Position numbers and translations under genes: made by a program. From assembly GCA_938074205.1 (NCBI GenBank), contig CALJES010000015.1:1-64000 (forward strand): DNA of 64,000 bases, given 5' to 3'. Source of the stretch: an uncultured bacterium (GTDB lineage: Bacteria > Armatimonadota > UBA5829). Shown piece after piece: positions 9,722 through 20,116 of the stretch; position 1 is the first letter of the stretch; each line of letters starts with the position of its first letter. The notes beneath the pieces are model-generated. The model made no database searches. It was not told where the DNA came from and saw only the letters and a list, made by a program, of their open reading frames with translations.

Positions 9722-10315
9722 ATGAGTAGGATAGGCAAATTGCCGATACCGTTGCCGAATGGCGTAGAGGTTATCCAAAATGACGGTGAGCTAGTCGTGA
9801 AAGGTCCAAAAGGAACCCTTTCGCGTAGGCTTCCGCCTTCCATTTCTGTTCGAGTCGAGAACAATCAGATAATCTGCGAAAGGCCGTCAGACGATCGCGA
9901 GCATCGCGCGCTTCACGGCCTCACGAGAACGCTGATCAACAATATGGTCGTCGGCGTTACTCAAGGTTATGAAAAGCGCCTGGACGTGTTAGGGGTTGGT
10001 TACCGTGCTGAGATGCAGGGTAATAACCTTGTGCTCAGTGTTGGCTACTCCCATCCCGTGGTCATAGAACCCAAGCCAGGAATCGAATTCGAGGTCGGCA
10101 CGGATACGCGTGCCGGGTTTATGGTGTCGGGCCAGGTTGCAAGAATGCCGTTCGTGCTTGTGAAAGGTATCGATAAAGAGCTCGTAGGTCAACAAGCGGC
10201 TGAAATCAGAGCTGTTAAGCCTCCTGAACCGTATAAAGGGAAGGGCATACGCTACGCCGGCGAATACGTTCGCCGTAAGGCGGGGAAAGCCGGCAAGGCT
10301 GGCGCAAAGAAATAG
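9722..10315 (+). CDS. rplF: 50S ribosomal protein L6
   Basis: 197 residues from the ATG that starts [17 protein letters not shown], the standard L6 N-terminus. The frame is open 12 codons further upstream, but that would overlap rpsH and add nothing conserved. The C-terminal [21 protein letters not shown] is typical, followed by a short Ala/Gly/Lys tail. L6 is near the factor-binding site. Confidence 0.97.
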   Translation: MSRIGKLPIPLPNGVEVIQNDGELVVKGPKGTLSRRLPPSISVRVENNQIICERPSDDREHRALHGLTRTLINNMVVGVTQGYEKRLDVLGVGYRAEMQGNNLVLSVGYSHPVVIEPKPGIEFEVGTDTRAGFMVSGQVARMPFVLVKGIDKELVGQQAAEIRAVKPPEPYKGKGIRYAGEYVRRKAGKAGKAGAKK

Positions 10316-10411
10316 CATTTTGAAGCAGTTAAGTCGACCGACTAAGAGGTTGATCTTTAGCGAAACTGGTTTTCCCACGACGGGAGAGATAAATAATGGT
10401 GAGGAGTCCAG

Positions 10412-10771
10412 ATGGACCGCAAGCAACTTTTGCGAAGTAAGCGGCACAGACGAGTTCGTAAGAAAATCAGCGGAACTGCTGATCGGCCGAGACTCAACGT
10501 GTTTAGAAGTCTCGCCAATATCTATGCTCAAGTAATAGATGACGAGCGGGGTCACACACTTGTAGCAGCATCAACGCTCGATCCGGAGATCAAGTCTGCC
10601 ATTAAGAGCGGCGGCAATGTCGAAGCTGCCAGGCTGGTTGGTCACCTGATAGGAAAGCGTGCCCTGGAAAAAGGTATACATACTGTAGTTTTCGACCGAG
10701 GAGGGTACAAGTACCACGGTCGTGTTGCAGCTCTTGCTGACGGCGCTCGAGAGGCAGGACTCAAGTTCTAG
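10412..10771 (+). CDS. rplR: 50S ribosomal protein L18
   Basis: 119 residues with [20 protein letters not shown] and the C-terminal [20 protein letters not shown], both diagnostic for L18, a 5S rRNA binder. A 96-base gap separates it from rplF and about 120 bases from rpsE, wider than elsewhere in the cluster; neither gap shows a gene. Confidence 0.97.
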   Translation: MDRKQLLRSKRHRRVRKKISGTADRPRLNVFRSLANIYAQVIDDERGHTLVAASTLDPEIKSAIKSGGNVEAARLVGHLIGKRALEKGIHTVVFDRGGYKYHGRVAALADGAREAGLKF

Positions 10772-10892
10772 TGAAAGCGTAGGGCTACTAAGAAGCTCTT
10801 TTAACCGTCGGAGCGGATTGAATAACTGTTGTTAAGCTTGAGCAAATTAATTGACTGAACCATAGCATAAAAGGCAGTACTTGGGAGGAAAA

Positions 10893-11531
10893 ATGCCTAG
10901 GATCAATCCAGATGAGCTCGACCTGCAAGAGCAGGTTATTCGGACCAACAAGGTTCAGAAGACGCATAAAGGTGGCCGCACGTTAAGTTGGAACGTGCTG
11001 GTGGCTGTCGGCGACAGAAAAGGCCATGTCGGTGTCGGCTTGGGTAAAGCGGCCGGTATACCGGACGCTATACGTAAGGCTATTGAAGATGCAAAGAAGC
11101 AAATAATAGAGGTGCCTCTTGTGGGCACTACGATACCGCACGAAGTGGAGATGCCGTACGGAGCGGCTTTGGTACGTCTCAAACCTGCTTCACCTGGAAC
11201 AGGAGTAGTTGCAGGGGGCGCTATCAGACCTGTTCTCGAGCTTGCAGGAATACGAGATGTGCTTGCCAAGTCTTTGGGCTCGCGTAATCCTATTAACACA
11301 GCGCGCGCTACGATGGAGTGCTTGAAAGCACTGAAGGTGCCGGAGCGCGTGGCCGAGGTGCGAGAACGGCCGCTTAGGGAATTGGTTCCATGGCTTGTTA
11401 GAAAGCGAGAAGAAGAAGGTGTGTTTGAGGAATTCTCTGAAACTACGGAGTCAACTGAGCTAGAGGCATCCGAAGAATCGGGTGTGATTGAACATGCAGA
11501 TGCTATGCAAAATGCAACCGAAAAGAACTAA
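10893..11531 (+). CDS. rpsE: 30S ribosomal protein S5 with acidic tail
   Basis: 212 residues from the ATG at 10893; a TTG four codons earlier is in frame but lies on the GGGAGGAA Shine-Dalgarno. S5 motifs include [20 protein letters not shown] and [16 protein letters not shown]5 guards decoding fidelity. About 45 residues after the usual end (from [14 protein letters not shown]) are acidic and low in complexity, an extension like those on L22 and S3. Confidence 0.96.
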   Translation: MPRINPDELDLQEQVIRTNKVQKTHKGGRTLSWNVLVAVGDRKGHVGVGLGKAAGIPDAIRKAIEDAKKQIIEVPLVGTTIPHEVEMPYGAALVRLKPASPGTGVVAGGAIRPVLELAGIRDVLAKSLGSRNPINTARATMECLKALKVPERVAEVRERPLRELVPWLVRKREEEGVFEEFSETTESTELEASEESGVIEHADAMQNATEKN

Positions 11532-11542
11532 ACGGGGCAGTG

Positions 11543-11746
11543 ATGATTAAGGTAACTTTGGTCAAGAGTCTCATAGGGTCGACCGAACGGCAACGGGCAA
11601 CCATCAGGGCTCTAGGATTGGGAAAAGTGGGCTCGTCGGCTGTGCACTTTCCAAGCGATGCCGTGATGGGAATGATCCGTTCGGTCTCGCATTTGCTAAA
11701 GGTAGAGAAGTTGCCCGAACCGGTGGAGGTCAAGAATGAGGCTTAA
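11543..11746 (+). CDS. rpmD: 50S ribosomal protein L30
   Basis: 67 residues (68 if the adjacent GTG at 11540 is used). It shows the L30 pattern [20 protein letters not shown] and [14 protein letters not shown]. It overlaps the start of rplO by 11 bases, the usual rpsE-rpmD-rplO order. Confidence 0.94.
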   Translation: MIKVTLVKSLIGSTERQRATIRALGLGKVGSSAVHFPSDAVMGMIRSVSHLLKVEKLPEPVEVKNEA

Positions 11747-12182
11747 TGATTTACATCCGGCGCCGGGGTCCACACACAAACGCAAGCGCGTTGGACGTGG
11801 TACAGGCTCCGGGCACGGAACTAGCGCCGGTAGAGGTACAAAAGGGCAAAAGGCGCGAACCAGTGGTGGAGTCAGGCCCGGCTTCGAAGGTGGTCAGACG
11901 CCGCTGCACCGTAGACTGCCGCAGAGGCGTGGCTTCAGAAACATCACTCGCAAGGAGTATGCGGTGGTCAATTTGGACGATCTTGAAGAACGATTTGAGT
12001 CCGGAACGGAAGTTACACCGGAGCTCTTGGTCGCCAGTGGTCTTGTCAAGAAGGTGAAAGACGGCATCAAGATTTTGGGCGATGGCGAACTGACCAAGAG
12101 CTTCAAGGTTAAGGCACACAAGTTCAGCAAAACGGCTGAGGAAAAGATTAAGGCTGCTGGAGGCTTGGTGGAGGTTCTGTAA
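11736..12182 (+). CDS. rplO: 50S ribosomal protein L15
   Basis: 148 residues starting [20 protein letters not shown], then [20 protein letters not shown], the glycine-rich extension of L15 that threads into 23S rRNA. Its start lies inside rpmD and its TAA stop shares its last base with the secY ATG. Confidence 0.97.
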   Translation: MRLNDLHPAPGSTHKRKRVGRGTGSGHGTSAGRGTKGQKARTSGGVRPGFEGGQTPLHRRLPQRRGFRNITRKEYAVVNLDDLEERFESGTEVTPELLVASGLVKKVKDGIKILGDGELTKSFKVKAHKFSKTAEEKIKAAGGLVEVL

Positions 12183-13465
12183 TGCTTTCATCTGTCGCAG
12201 GCGCGTTTAGAATACCCGACCTCAAGCGAAGAATAACTTTTCTTTTCGCTATGTTTGCGGTGTATGTACTAGGTCTACACATACCTGTTCCCGGAGTCGA
12301 TACGACTATTCTCGTCGAGAGGTTGGGTGGCGGCCTGTTCGATATTCTTGATGCGTTTACTGGCGGTGCATTCAAGAAGTATACAATCTTCGCGATGGGC
12401 ATAATGCCCTACATAAACGCATCCATTATCATGCAGCTGTTGACAATAGCCATACCGCAGCTGGAGGAAATGCAGAAGGAAGGAGCCGCTGGGCAAAAGA
12501 GAATACGACTTTATACCAGGTGGCTAACCGGTGTGCTCGCGCTCTTCCAGGCATACGGTACAACCACGTGGCTCAGATCAATTGGTGCGGTCCAGGGTTC
12601 CGGTGGGTTTTTTGATCTGAAAGTCCTGCAAATAGCGATCACTCTGGTTGCAGGGACGGCCTTCTTAATGTGGTTGGGAGAGCAAATAAGCGATAAGGGC
12701 ATCGGAAATGGTGTGTCTATCGTTATCTTTGCTGGCATTATTGCTTACTTGCCGTTTCAGGTCGCACAGACTCTGGAGGTAATCAAAACGAACAATGACT
12801 GGTTTGCACTGTTTGTGCTAATCGTGCTTTTTGTCGGTACCGTCGCGTTTATGATCGCCTTTACTCAGGCACAGCGCAAAATTCCGATCCAGCATGTGAA
12901 GCGCGTAATCGGAAACCGAATGGTCGGAGGGCAGTCCAGCTATCTGCCGCTGAAGGTAAATTCGGCAGGTGTTATTCCCATCATATTTGCAGTTTCCATA
13001 CAATACTTTCCGATGACGGTAGCCAATATAGTGACCCATGGGGATCCTGAGCATTGGCTTACTAGGTTTGCAAACAGCTTAGTGCCTGGAGCTACATGGT
13101 GGGGTTCCGTGATCTATGCCGGTATGATTATATTCTTCACCTATTTCTACACGGCAGTAACTGTTAACGTGAAAGATCTTGCCGACAACCTCAAGAAATG
13201 GGGCAGTTTCATCCCAGGCATTAGACCGGGCAAGCCGACGCAAGATTATTTGGACCGTATAATGACGCGGATCACCTTGGCCGGCGCCATCTTTCTTGCT
13301 ATCGTTGCTCTATTACAGTATTACGTGCCACAGCTTACGGGTATTAGAACGTTCAGTCTGGTTGGCGGCACCTCACTGTTGATAGTCGTTGGTGTGGCGC
13401 TTGAGACGATGCAAGCTATTGAATCGCATCTGCTCATGCGTCACTATGAGGGATTCATAAAATAA
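12182..13465 (+). CDS. secY: Protein translocase subunit SecY
   Basis: 427 residues with about ten hydrophobic segments. It contains the SecY signatures HIPVPGVD near the first periplasmic loop and GIGNGVSIVIFAGI, and ends with LMRHYEGFIK. SecY is the channel of the SecYEG translocon in the inner membrane. Its ATG overlaps the rplO stop, tying its synthesis to ribosomal proteins. A 77-base gap precedes adk. Confidence 0.98.
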   Translation: MLSSVAGAFRIPDLKRRITFLFAMFAVYVLGLHIPVPGVDTTILVERLGGGLFDILDAFTGGAFKKYTIFAMGIMPYINASIIMQLLTIAIPQLEEMQKEGAAGQKRIRLYTRWLTGVLALFQAYGTTTWLRSIGAVQGSGGFFDLKVLQIAITLVAGTAFLMWLGEQISDKGIGNGVSIVIFAGIIAYLPFQVAQTLEVIKTNNDWFALFVLIVLFVGTVAFMIAFTQAQRKIPIQHVKRVIGNRMVGGQSSYLPLKVNSAGVIPIIFAVSIQYFPMTVANIVTHGDPEHWLTRFANSLVPGATWWGSVIYAGMIIFFTYFYTAVTVNVKDLADNLKKWGSFIPGIRPGKPTQDYLDRIMTRITLAGAIFLAIVALLQYYVPQLTGIRTFSLVGGTSLLIVVGVALETMQAIESHLLMRHYEGFIK

Positions 13466-13542
13466 GGTTTTTCCGGAGTGAGGGTCAGGGTCTTATTTCC
13501 GAGGAAACGCTTAGGCTTAGATACTCGTCAAAGGCGAAAGGT

Positions 13543-14187
13543 ATGCGAATAGTTCTGTTCGGTGCGCCTGGGTCTGGCAAGGGCACTCAGGCTGGGATAC
13601 TCGAAAAAGAGTTCGGGGCAGTGCATATTTCGACTGGCGATACACTTCGCGAAGCTGTGGTGAAGGGCTCGGCGGTCGGCATGCAAGCCAAAAGCTATAT
13701 GGACCGCGGTGAACTTGTGCCAGACGAAGTGGTGATTGCAATCGCCAAGGAGAAATTGGCTTCGTTGGGAAGCAACGGTTTCGTATTGGATGGCTTTCCG
13801 CGAACAGTAGCGCAAGCCGAGGCGCTGGATGCCGTGTTGGCGGAACTGCAGAAGCCTTTGGAGGCAGTCATAAACCTAAGCGTCGACGAGGAAGAGCTAG
13901 TGAGAAGGCTCTCAGGCAGGCGTGTCTGTCCAAAGTGCGGAGAGCCCTATCATGTTGATTCTAAACCGCCCACAGTTGCTGATAAGTGCGATCTGTGCGG
14001 TGCCAGCTTGGTGCAGCGCGAAGACGACAAACCTGATGCGATAAGGAATCGACTTAGGGTTTATCAGGAGCAGACCGCTCCGGTGTTGGAATATTACCGT
14101 CGCAAAGGTCTTCTTCGAGATGTGGAGGCCAAAGGCGGGATAGACGAGATCACGCAGCGGATAAAGTCATTAATCGGGGTTCGATGA
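13543..14187 (+). CDS. adk: Adenylate kinase (zinc LID)
   Basis: 214 residues. The P-loop GAPGSGKGTQ is at residues 7-16, followed by ISTGDTLREAV for AMP binding. The LID has two cysteine pairs (CPKCGEPYH and CDLCG), so it is the zinc-stabilised long form. It catalyses ATP + AMP = 2 ADP. It overlaps map by 4 bases in the common secY-adk-map order. Confidence 0.98.
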   Translation: MRIVLFGAPGSGKGTQAGILEKEFGAVHISTGDTLREAVVKGSAVGMQAKSYMDRGELVPDEVVIAIAKEKLASLGSNGFVLDGFPRTVAQAEALDAVLAELQKPLEAVINLSVDEEELVRRLSGRRVCPKCGEPYHVDSKPPTVADKCDLCGASLVQREDDKPDAIRNRLRVYQEQTAPVLEYYRRKGLLRDVEAKGGIDEITQRIKSLIGVR

Positions 14188-14957
14188 TAATAAGAAAGAC
14201 GCCGGCAGAGATAGAGAAAATGCGGGTTGCCGGCGCAGCAGTGGCATGGTGCCTCGATGAAATTGTAAGACGGATCGTGCCGGGCAAGACCACTACCTTG
14301 GACATTGACAGAATAGCTGAGGAGCTTATCCGATCACACGGCTGGGTCAGTTCATTTAAGAACTACCGAGGGTATCCAAATACCGTGTGCGTGGCGGTAA
14401 ACGAGGAAGTTGTCCACGGAATCCCTGGCGATAGGGTGCTTGAAGCAGGCGATATAGTGGGAATTGACCTTGGCATCGCTGTGGATGGGTGGCACGCTGA
14501 TGCGGCCTTGACAATAGCGGTCGGTGGAAAGGCATCTAAAGAAGCTGAACGGTTGCTGCGCGTGACCAAGGAGGCGCTTTACAAGGGAATTGAGCAAGCT
14601 CGACCTGGTAAGCACCTTTCAGATATAGGCCACGCGATTCAGAAGCATGTGGAACTTCATGGCTTTTCGGTTGTAAGGGATTTGGTAGGGCACGGAATCG
14701 GGCAGTCGCTGCATGAGGATCCGCAGGTGCCAAACTACGGTAAGCCGGGACGCGGAATTAGGTTGGAAGAGGGAATGACGCTCGCGATTGAGCCGATGGT
14801 CAACGCGGGCGGTTATGCTGTGGAAACTCTGGGAGACAGTTGGACGGTAGTATCGAAGGACAGATCCCTATCGGCACACTTCGAACACACCGTGGCGATT
14901 CGCAGAGACGGACCCGATATCCTTACGTTGTTGCCTGTTGGGGGGCTGTCAAGATAG
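14184..14957 (+). CDS. map: Methionine aminopeptidase, type I
   Basis: 257 residues of the pita-bread fold. Visible active-site stretches are GYPNTVCVAVNEEVVHGIP (substrate His), DLGIAVDGWHADAALTIAV (two metal Asp), GHGIGQSLHEDP (metal His) and LAIEPMV (metal Glu), with EHTVAI at the end. It removes the N-terminal Met from new proteins. The stop is immediately followed by the infA ATG. Confidence 0.98.
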   Translation: MIIRKTPAEIEKMRVAGAAVAWCLDEIVRRIVPGKTTTLDIDRIAEELIRSHGWVSSFKNYRGYPNTVCVAVNEEVVHGIPGDRVLEAGDIVGIDLGIAVDGWHADAALTIAVGGKASKEAERLLRVTKEALYKGIEQARPGKHLSDIGHAIQKHVELHGFSVVRDLVGHGIGQSLHEDPQVPNYGKPGRGIRLEEGMTLAIEPMVNAGGYAVETLGDSWTVVSKDRSLSAHFEHTVAIRRDGPDILTLLPVGGLSR

Positions 14958-15176
14958 ATGCCTAAAGAGAAACCTATTGAGGTCGAAGGAAAGGTGATAG
15001 AAGCGTTGCCTAATGCAACGTTTCGAGTTGAGTTGCCGAATGGCCATGTCGTATTAGCACATGTGTCAGGTAAAATGAGAATGCATTTTATAAGAATTCT
15101 TCCCGGAGACCAGGTGAAAGTAGAGTTGAGCCCTTACGACCTTACTAGAGGTCGTATAACATATAGGTATAAATGA
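14958..15176 (+). CDS. infA: Translation initiation factor IF-1
   Basis: 72 residues, an OB-fold protein with [19 protein letters not shown], then [22 protein letters not shown]-1 blocks the A site during initiation and assists IF-2/IF-3. It starts directly after map with no gap and precedes rpmJ by 24 bases. Confidence 0.98.
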   Translation: MPKEKPIEVEGKVIEALPNATFRVELPNGHVVLAHVSGKMRMHFIRILPGDQVKVELSPYDLTRGRITYRYK

Positions 15177-15200
15177 GCATAGAAGGAATGGTGTACAGCG

Positions 15201-15317
15201 ATGAAGGTTAGAGCTTCGGTAAAACCGATGTGCGATAAATGCAAGGTCATAAAACGAAAGGGCGTTGTTAGGGTGATTTGCAAGCAATACCCTAAGCATA
15301 AGCAGAGGCAGGGATAA
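15201..15317 (+). CDS. rpmJ: 50S ribosomal protein L36 (zinc form)
   Basis: A 38-residue protein read directly from the sequence, beginning [20 protein letters not shown] and ending [10 protein letters not shown]. It is the zinc-ribbon form with C11, C14, C27 and H33. L36 joins 23S helices at the base of the 50S stalk. Its place between infA and rpsM is canonical. Confidence 0.97.
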   Translation: MKVRASVKPMCDKCKVIKRKGVVRVICKQYPKHKQRQG

Positions 15318-15379
15318 ACCGATGTCTTTGTCAGCTGCGGTATTCGTTAGTGCTGATTCTATATGGAGGGTAAAGTAGC

Positions 15380-15754
15380 TTGGCAAGAATAGCGGGTGTA
15401 GACCTCCCAAGAGACAAGAAGGTTGAGTATGCGCTTACCTACATCTATGGGATAGGGCTTTCAAGCGCCAAGAAGATTGTGGCAGCCGCTGGTGTAGATC
15501 CCAACAAGAGAATGCGGGATCTTACTGAGGCCGAAATATCGGAGCTCAGAAAGCAGATTGAGGGGAACTACACGGTGGAAGGCGATCTGCGGCGCGAGTA
15601 CGCGATGGCTATCCGGAGGCTGATGGAGATAGGGTGCTATCGCGGACTACGCCATCGCCGCGGTTTGCCAGTTCGCGGGCAGAGGACCAAGACAAATGCT
15701 CGCACGCGCAAGGGTCCTAGAAGAACTGTCGGAGTTAGGCGCAAAAAGTCCTAG
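15380..15754 (+). CDS. rpsM: 30S ribosomal protein S13
   Basis: 124 residues from a TTG start preceded by GGAGGG; no ATG or GTG fits because the conserved N-terminus [20 protein letters not shown] begins at once. The C-terminal tail [19 protein letters not shown] reaches the P-site tRNA. S13 heads the alpha-operon part of the cluster. Confidence 0.97.
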   Translation: MARIAGVDLPRDKKVEYALTYIYGIGLSSAKKIVAAAGVDPNKRMRDLTEAEISELRKQIEGNYTVEGDLRREYAMAIRRLMEIGCYRGLRHRRGLPVRGQRTKTNARTRKGPRRTVGVRRKKS

Positions 15755-15775
15755 GGTTTAGAAGGGAGGCTATAG

Positions 15776-16177
15776 ATGGTTAGAAAAACAGCGTCCTCGT
15801 CATCGCGAGGCAAGGTCCAAGAAAAAAAGAACATAGCGGAGGGTATTGCTCATATAAAGAGCACTTTCAATAACACGATTGTATCCATAACCGATGTTAA
15901 CGGGAACGTGATCTCCTGGGCGAGTGCCGGCACGGTAGGGTTCAAGGGCACAAAGAAGAGTACGCCATTCGCCGCGCAGCTCGCAGCAGAATCTGCTGCT
16001 CGCAAGGCAATGGAGCACGGAATGAAGCGTGTTGCCGTGCATGTTAAGGGGCCGGGTGCAGGTCGAGAGACGGCAATAAGGTCTCTGCAAGCTGTGGGAT
16101 TAGACATTACTCTTATCAAGGACTGCACACCGATTCCGCATAACGGTTGTCGGCCGCCCAAGAGAAGAAGAGTGTAA
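15776..16177 (+). CDS. rpsK: 30S ribosomal protein S11
   Basis: 133 residues with [20 protein letters not shown], the [19 protein letters not shown] segment and the conserved ending [16 protein letters not shown]11 lies on the 30S platform near the Shine-Dalgarno helix. A GGGAGG motif precedes its ATG. Confidence 0.98.
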   Translation: MVRKTASSSSRGKVQEKKNIAEGIAHIKSTFNNTIVSITDVNGNVISWASAGTVGFKGTKKSTPFAAQLAAESAARKAMEHGMKRVAVHVKGPGAGRETAIRSLQAVGLDITLIKDCTPIPHNGCRPPKRRRV

Positions 16178-16223
16178 CTCCAAAGCCAAACTGAGGCCAG
16201 TTTTCTAGGAGACGAGTAGACAT

Positions 16224-16856
16224 ATGGGATCACTAGCTACCCCAGTCTGTAGAATGTGTAGACGCGAAGGTGTCAAGCTGTACTTGAAAGGCGAGAAATG
16301 CTATTCGCGCAAGTGTCCTGTTGAAAGGCGACCGTATCCGCCTGGCCAGCATGGTCAACTGCGGATGCAGAGAAAGCTCTCGGATTATGCTGTTCAGCTT
16401 CGCGAAAAGCAGAAGATGCGCAGGATTTACGGTATCCGAGAGCGACAGTTTAGACGGTATGTAAAGGAAGCGATTAGGCGTCCTGGTGTAACTGGCGAGA
16501 ACCTGCTTCAACTTCTCGAAATGCGGTTGGACAACGTGGTGTATCGCCTAGGATTGAGCTCCTCAAGAGCTCAGGCACGCCAGTTCGTGTCGCACGGTCA
16601 TATTCTGGTAAACGGCAAGAGGGTCAATATACCTTCTTACCAACTGCGCCCAGGCGATACTGTGCAGGTTGCGGATGGCGCACGCAATATTCCGCCACTC
16701 GTTGCGGCTGTAGAGGCTGCTGGCGGGAGAGCTCTGCCGGCATGGCTTGAGTTTGATGCGAACGAGATGCGCGGTAGGGTACTTTCAATACCCACCAGGG
16801 ACGAAATTGACACTGACGTTCAGGAATCTTTGATAGTCGAGTTCTATTCAAGGTAA
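16224..16856 (+). CDS. rpsD: 30S ribosomal protein S4 (zinc-binding form)
   Basis: 210 residues. The N-terminal knuckle has C9, C12, C26 and C31, so this is the zinc-binding (C+) S4. The S4 RNA-binding domain includes [20 protein letters not shown] and [21 protein letters not shown]4 nucleates 30S assembly and, in E. coli, represses the alpha operon. Confidence 0.98.
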   Translation: MGSLATPVCRMCRREGVKLYLKGEKCYSRKCPVERRPYPPGQHGQLRMQRKLSDYAVQLREKQKMRRIYGIRERQFRRYVKEAIRRPGVTGENLLQLLEMRLDNVVYRLGLSSSRAQARQFVSHGHILVNGKRVNIPSYQLRPGDTVQVADGARNIPPLVAAVEAAGGRALPAWLEFDANEMRGRVLSIPTRDEIDTDVQESLIVEFYSR

Positions 16857-16872
16857 ATGGAGGCGACGGATT

Positions 16873-17967
16873 ATGGAAATGGTAACGCCGCGAATCGAGA
16901 TTCTGGAGGACGGCGCTGTATACGGGAAGTTCGTCGCCGAGCCGCTGGAACAAGGATTCGGCTATACCATTGGAAATGCACTAAGGAGAGTTCTTCTTTC
17001 CTCGATACCTGGTGCAGCAATAACGTCCGTAAAAATCGATGGCGTTCTGCACGAGTTTTCAACAATACCGGGAGTGCGTGAAGACACGACCGAATTGATA
17101 CTTAACCTCCGCGAGGTATTCGTGCGGATGGAGCTGGACGGTACCGATCAGCCAGAACCTATGGTGATAAGGCTGGATGTTCATGGCCCAGGTGAGGTCA
17201 CGGGGGCTGATATCCAGACCCCACCGGAGATTACAATAGTCAATCCCGAAGTTCACATAGCTACGCTCGACGACGAGACGGCTACTCTTAGGGCTGAAAT
17301 GACTGTTGAGCGTGGTAAAGGATACGTACTTCCTGACAGGCAGGACAAAGCGCGCCTGCCAATTGGGGTGATTCCCGTTGGAGCGGTCTTTACGCCTGTG
17401 AGAAAAGTTAGCTATACTGTAGACCCTACGCGTGTAGGGCATAGAACAGACTACGATCGGCTTGTATTGGAAGTCACGACCAACGGTACTATATCGCCGA
17501 GCGAAGCTGTGAGTGAAGCTGCAAGAATACTGGATGAGCAGCTTAGGCTCTTCTTTGACTTCGCGCGCAGGCCGAGAGGCACTGTGAGTGAATTCAGGCT
17601 CGGCCGGGGGGCTCTTCCGAGTCCGCCTGATGCTAGGATAGAAGAGCTGGATTTTTCCGTGAGAACCTATAACTGTCTCAAGAAAGCTAACATTCTGACT
17701 ATTCAAGACCTGGTGCAGCTTAGCGAAGCAGACCTACTGAATATTAGAAACTTCGGCAGGAAATCTCTTCAGGAGGTGAAAGAGAAGCTGGAATCGCTCA
17801 ATCTTTCCCTCCGGGAGTCCGGCGAGTCAAAAGTGTCCAGTGCCGCACAGCCGGCAGAACTAGAGGACACGGAGGAAACAACTGCCCTGGACAAAGCGGC
17901 GAAGGATACCCAGGACTATCCAGAAGCCGAAGCGTCCGATGAACAACCCGAGGATACAGGACAATAG
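16873..17967 (+). CDS. rpoA: RNA polymerase subunit alpha
   Basis: 364 residues. The N-terminal domain has GFGYTIGNALRRVLLSSIPG, the dimerisation core; the C-terminal domain has LDFSVRTYNCLKKANI and NIRNFGRKSLQEVKEKL, which contact UP elements and activators. After the usual end near residue 320 there is an acidic tail of about 45 residues rich in Glu, Asp, Ala and Thr. Followed by rplQ after 15 bases. Confidence 0.98.
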   Translation: MEMVTPRIEILEDGAVYGKFVAEPLEQGFGYTIGNALRRVLLSSIPGAAITSVKIDGVLHEFSTIPGVREDTTELILNLREVFVRMELDGTDQPEPMVIRLDVHGPGEVTGADIQTPPEITIVNPEVHIATLDDETATLRAEMTVERGKGYVLPDRQDKARLPIGVIPVGAVFTPVRKVSYTVDPTRVGHRTDYDRLVLEVTTNGTISPSEAVSEAARILDEQLRLFFDFARRPRGTVSEFRLGRGALPSPPDARIEELDFSVRTYNCLKKANILTIQDLVQLSEADLLNIRNFGRKSLQEVKEKLESLNLSLRESGESKVSSAAQPAELEDTEETTALDKAAKDTQDYPEAEASDEQPEDTGQ

Positions 17968-17982
17968 TGAGGGGTTTCGCAC

Positions 17983-18411
17983 ATGCGACATCGTGTTGCT
18001 GGTAGAAAACTGGACCTTCCGACTGATCAGCGGATGGCACTGTTGAAGGGTATAGTGCGGTCCTTGATAATGTACGAGCATGTGGAGACTACCGAGGCCC
18101 GCGCAAAAGAAGCAAGAGCTATTGCTGAGAAGCTGATCTCGTTGGCAAAGAAGAATACGTTGGAAGCGAGAAGACAGGCTCGCAGATTGCTGCCGCCACC
18201 TCGTGTTTCGCGTAACTTGTTGAGTATGAGGGGTAAGGCTCAAAGCGAGGCAAGAAAGGCTCTTGTCGCCCAGGATCCCGTTAAGAGGCTTTTTGACGAG
18301 GTGGCTCCAAAGTTCTCAGATAAAGGAAGCGGTTTCGTAAGAATTACAAAAATCGGCTTTCGGCGTGGTGACGGAGCTCCTCTAGTAAAGATGGAGCTAG
18401 CGTACGATTAG
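17983..18411 (+). CDS. rplQ: 50S ribosomal protein L17
   Basis: 142 residues. The N-terminus MRHRVAGRKLDLPTDQRMAL and the ETTEARAKEARAIAEKLISL helix identify L17, a protein near the tunnel exit. The C-terminus FVRITKIGFRRGDGAPLVKME is complete. It directly follows rpoA, as in most bacteria. Confidence 0.97.
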   Translation: MRHRVAGRKLDLPTDQRMALLKGIVRSLIMYEHVETTEARAKEARAIAEKLISLAKKNTLEARRQARRLLPPPRVSRNLLSMRGKAQSEARKALVAQDPVKRLFDEVAPKFSDKGSGFVRITKIGFRRGDGAPLVKMELAYD

Positions 18412-18458
18412 CGTTGCCCTTCCGTGTTCAACAGCGTTCTGGAGGGCGGCAGGTTGCA

Positions 18459-19199
18459 TTGCGCAACATCAAGGTCATACTTGAGTACGACGGCACGGAT
18501 TTTTACGGGTTCCAGTACCAGCCAGGCGTGCCTACGATCCAGGGAGAACTGGAGAAGGTGCTCTCCAAGATTTTGAAGGAACGGGTCACCGTATATGGGT
18601 CTGGTCGAACTGATGCGGGTGTGCACGCGCTGGGGCAAGTGATAAACTTCCGGTCGCAGGCAAAGATTCCCATCGACCGGGTCTGTATAGCAATGAATTC
18701 GCTGCTGCCGCCGTCCATAGCAGCGATCTCGGCGTGTGAGGTCAAAGAGGATTTTCACGCGCGGTATTCGGCAAGATCAAGGCTTTACAGATACGTTATT
18801 CTCAATAGGAGCGTGCGGAGTGCTATCCAGGGGCGGTTTTGTTGGCACGTTCCCGAGCCGCTTGATGTCTGTGCGATGAGTCAAGCAGCCGAGTGTCTTG
18901 TCGGAGTGCACGATTTCACAGCGTTTGCGACCGCTGATCGAGACGAGCGGGATTCATCAAGTGTAAGGAACGTCATGCAGGCATCGGTCGAGCACCAAGG
19001 AGAGCACGTAGTTTTCAATATCAGAGCAAATGCTTTCCTTCGGTCGATGGTCAGAAGTATTGTAGGGACGCTGGTCGAGATCGGATTGGGGAAAAGACGT
19101 GCGTCGGAGATGTGTGAAATACTAGAGTCTTGCGACCGCAGACTGGCTGGAAAAACAGCGCCGCCGCAAGGACTCTTTCTCGTAGAGGTTGAATACTGA
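18459..19199 (+). CDS. truA: tRNA pseudouridine(38-40) synthase TruA
   Basis: 246 residues from a TTG at 18459, where the conserved TruA N-terminus [19 protein letters not shown] begins; a GGAGGG lies 12 bases upstream. The frame is open back to a TTG at 18414, but those extra 15 residues are not conserved. The catalytic Asp is in [11 protein letters not shown] (D52). TruA modifies the anticodon stem of many tRNAs. Its last base overlaps the rplM ATG. Confidence 0.95.
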   Translation: MRNIKVILEYDGTDFYGFQYQPGVPTIQGELEKVLSKILKERVTVYGSGRTDAGVHALGQVINFRSQAKIPIDRVCIAMNSLLPPSIAAISACEVKEDFHARYSARSRLYRYVILNRSVRSAIQGRFCWHVPEPLDVCAMSQAAECLVGVHDFTAFATADRDERDSSSVRNVMQASVEHQGEHVVFNIRANAFLRSMVRSIVGTLVEIGLGKRRASEMCEILESCDRRLAGKTAPPQGLFLVEVEY

Positions 19200-19630
19200 T
19201 GAAAACATACTTTGCTAGAAAGGAAGACGTTACCAGGAAGTGGTATGTAGTCGATGCTGCAGGTGTGCCGTTGGGCAGGTTGGCTGCGGAGGTGGCTAAG
19301 ATCCTTCGAGGGAAGCATAAGCCCATATTTACACCGCATGTCGACTGCGGAGACCACGTGATAGTAATCAATGCTGACAAGTGTGTGCTCACTGGTCACA
19401 AGTCAGAAGAATTGATTTATTGGCACTCCGGTTATCCAGGTGGTCTTAAGAGCATTTCGCGCGGAAAGCTAATGGCTACTTCGCCGGTCAAGGCTGTGCG
19501 AAGGGCTGTGAAAGGCATGCTGCCTCATAACAAACTTGGCGACGCAATGCTCAAGAAGTTGAAAGTATATGCTGGTTCAGAGCACAAACATCAAGCTCAG
19601 AAGCCTGAGGAGCTGAAGCTAAATATATGA
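19199..19630 (+). CDS. rplM: 50S ribosomal protein L13
   Basis: 143 residues with [20 protein letters not shown], the L13 hallmark, and [20 protein letters not shown] near the C-terminus. L13 is an early 50S assembly protein. It overlaps truA by one base and precedes rpsI by 58 bases. Confidence 0.98.
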   Translation: MKTYFARKEDVTRKWYVVDAAGVPLGRLAAEVAKILRGKHKPIFTPHVDCGDHVIVINADKCVLTGHKSEELIYWHSGYPGGLKSISRGKLMATSPVKAVRRAVKGMLPHNKLGDAMLKKLKVYAGSEHKHQAQKPEELKLNI

Positions 19631-19688
19631 TCTACAGCATCGAATGGTAGAAATAATTCTTGACAGTTAGGGCAAGTCGGAGGACGAT

Positions 19689-20084
19689 TTGGAAGAAGTT
19701 GCTAGATACTACGGTACAGGGCATAGAAAAAGCGCCATAGCCAAGGTATGGCTGGTTCCAGGTCAGGGCAACGTTACCATAAACGGAGTCCCAATGAGTG
19801 AGTACCTGGGCCGCAAGTCGTTAGAACTACAAGTGCTTCAGCCTTTGGAAGCGGTGGGGGCTTTGGGCGCCTACGATGTGATAGCGCACGTTAGTGGCGG
19901 AGGCATAGCAGGGCAAGCGGGCGCCGTTCGTCACGGAATCGCGAAGGCGTTGCTTGAGGTGAGCCCAGATATGCGCACGCCGCTCAGACGCCAAGGCTTC
20001 CTTACCAGGGATCCGCGAGTCAAAGAGCGGAAGAAATATGGACGCAAGAGAGCGAGGAGAGGCTTCCAGTTCTCGAAGCGCTAG
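19689..20084 (+). CDS. rpsI: 30S ribosomal protein S9
   Basis: 131 residues from a TTG preceded by GGAGGA. It contains [19 protein letters not shown], then [22 protein letters not shown] split around the usual glycine loop, and ends GFQFSKR; the C-terminal Lys-Arg contacts the P-site tRNA. It is the last gene of the ribosomal cluster, followed by a strong terminator. Confidence 0.98.
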   Translation: MEEVARYYGTGHRKSAIAKVWLVPGQGNVTINGVPMSEYLGRKSLELQVLQPLEAVGALGAYDVIAHVSGGGIAGQAGAVRHGIAKALLEVSPDMRTPLRRQGFLTRDPRVKERKKYGRKRARRGFQFSKR

Positions 20085-20116
20085 GTTTGGCGGATTCTAA
20101 CATGGCATTGTTTGGA

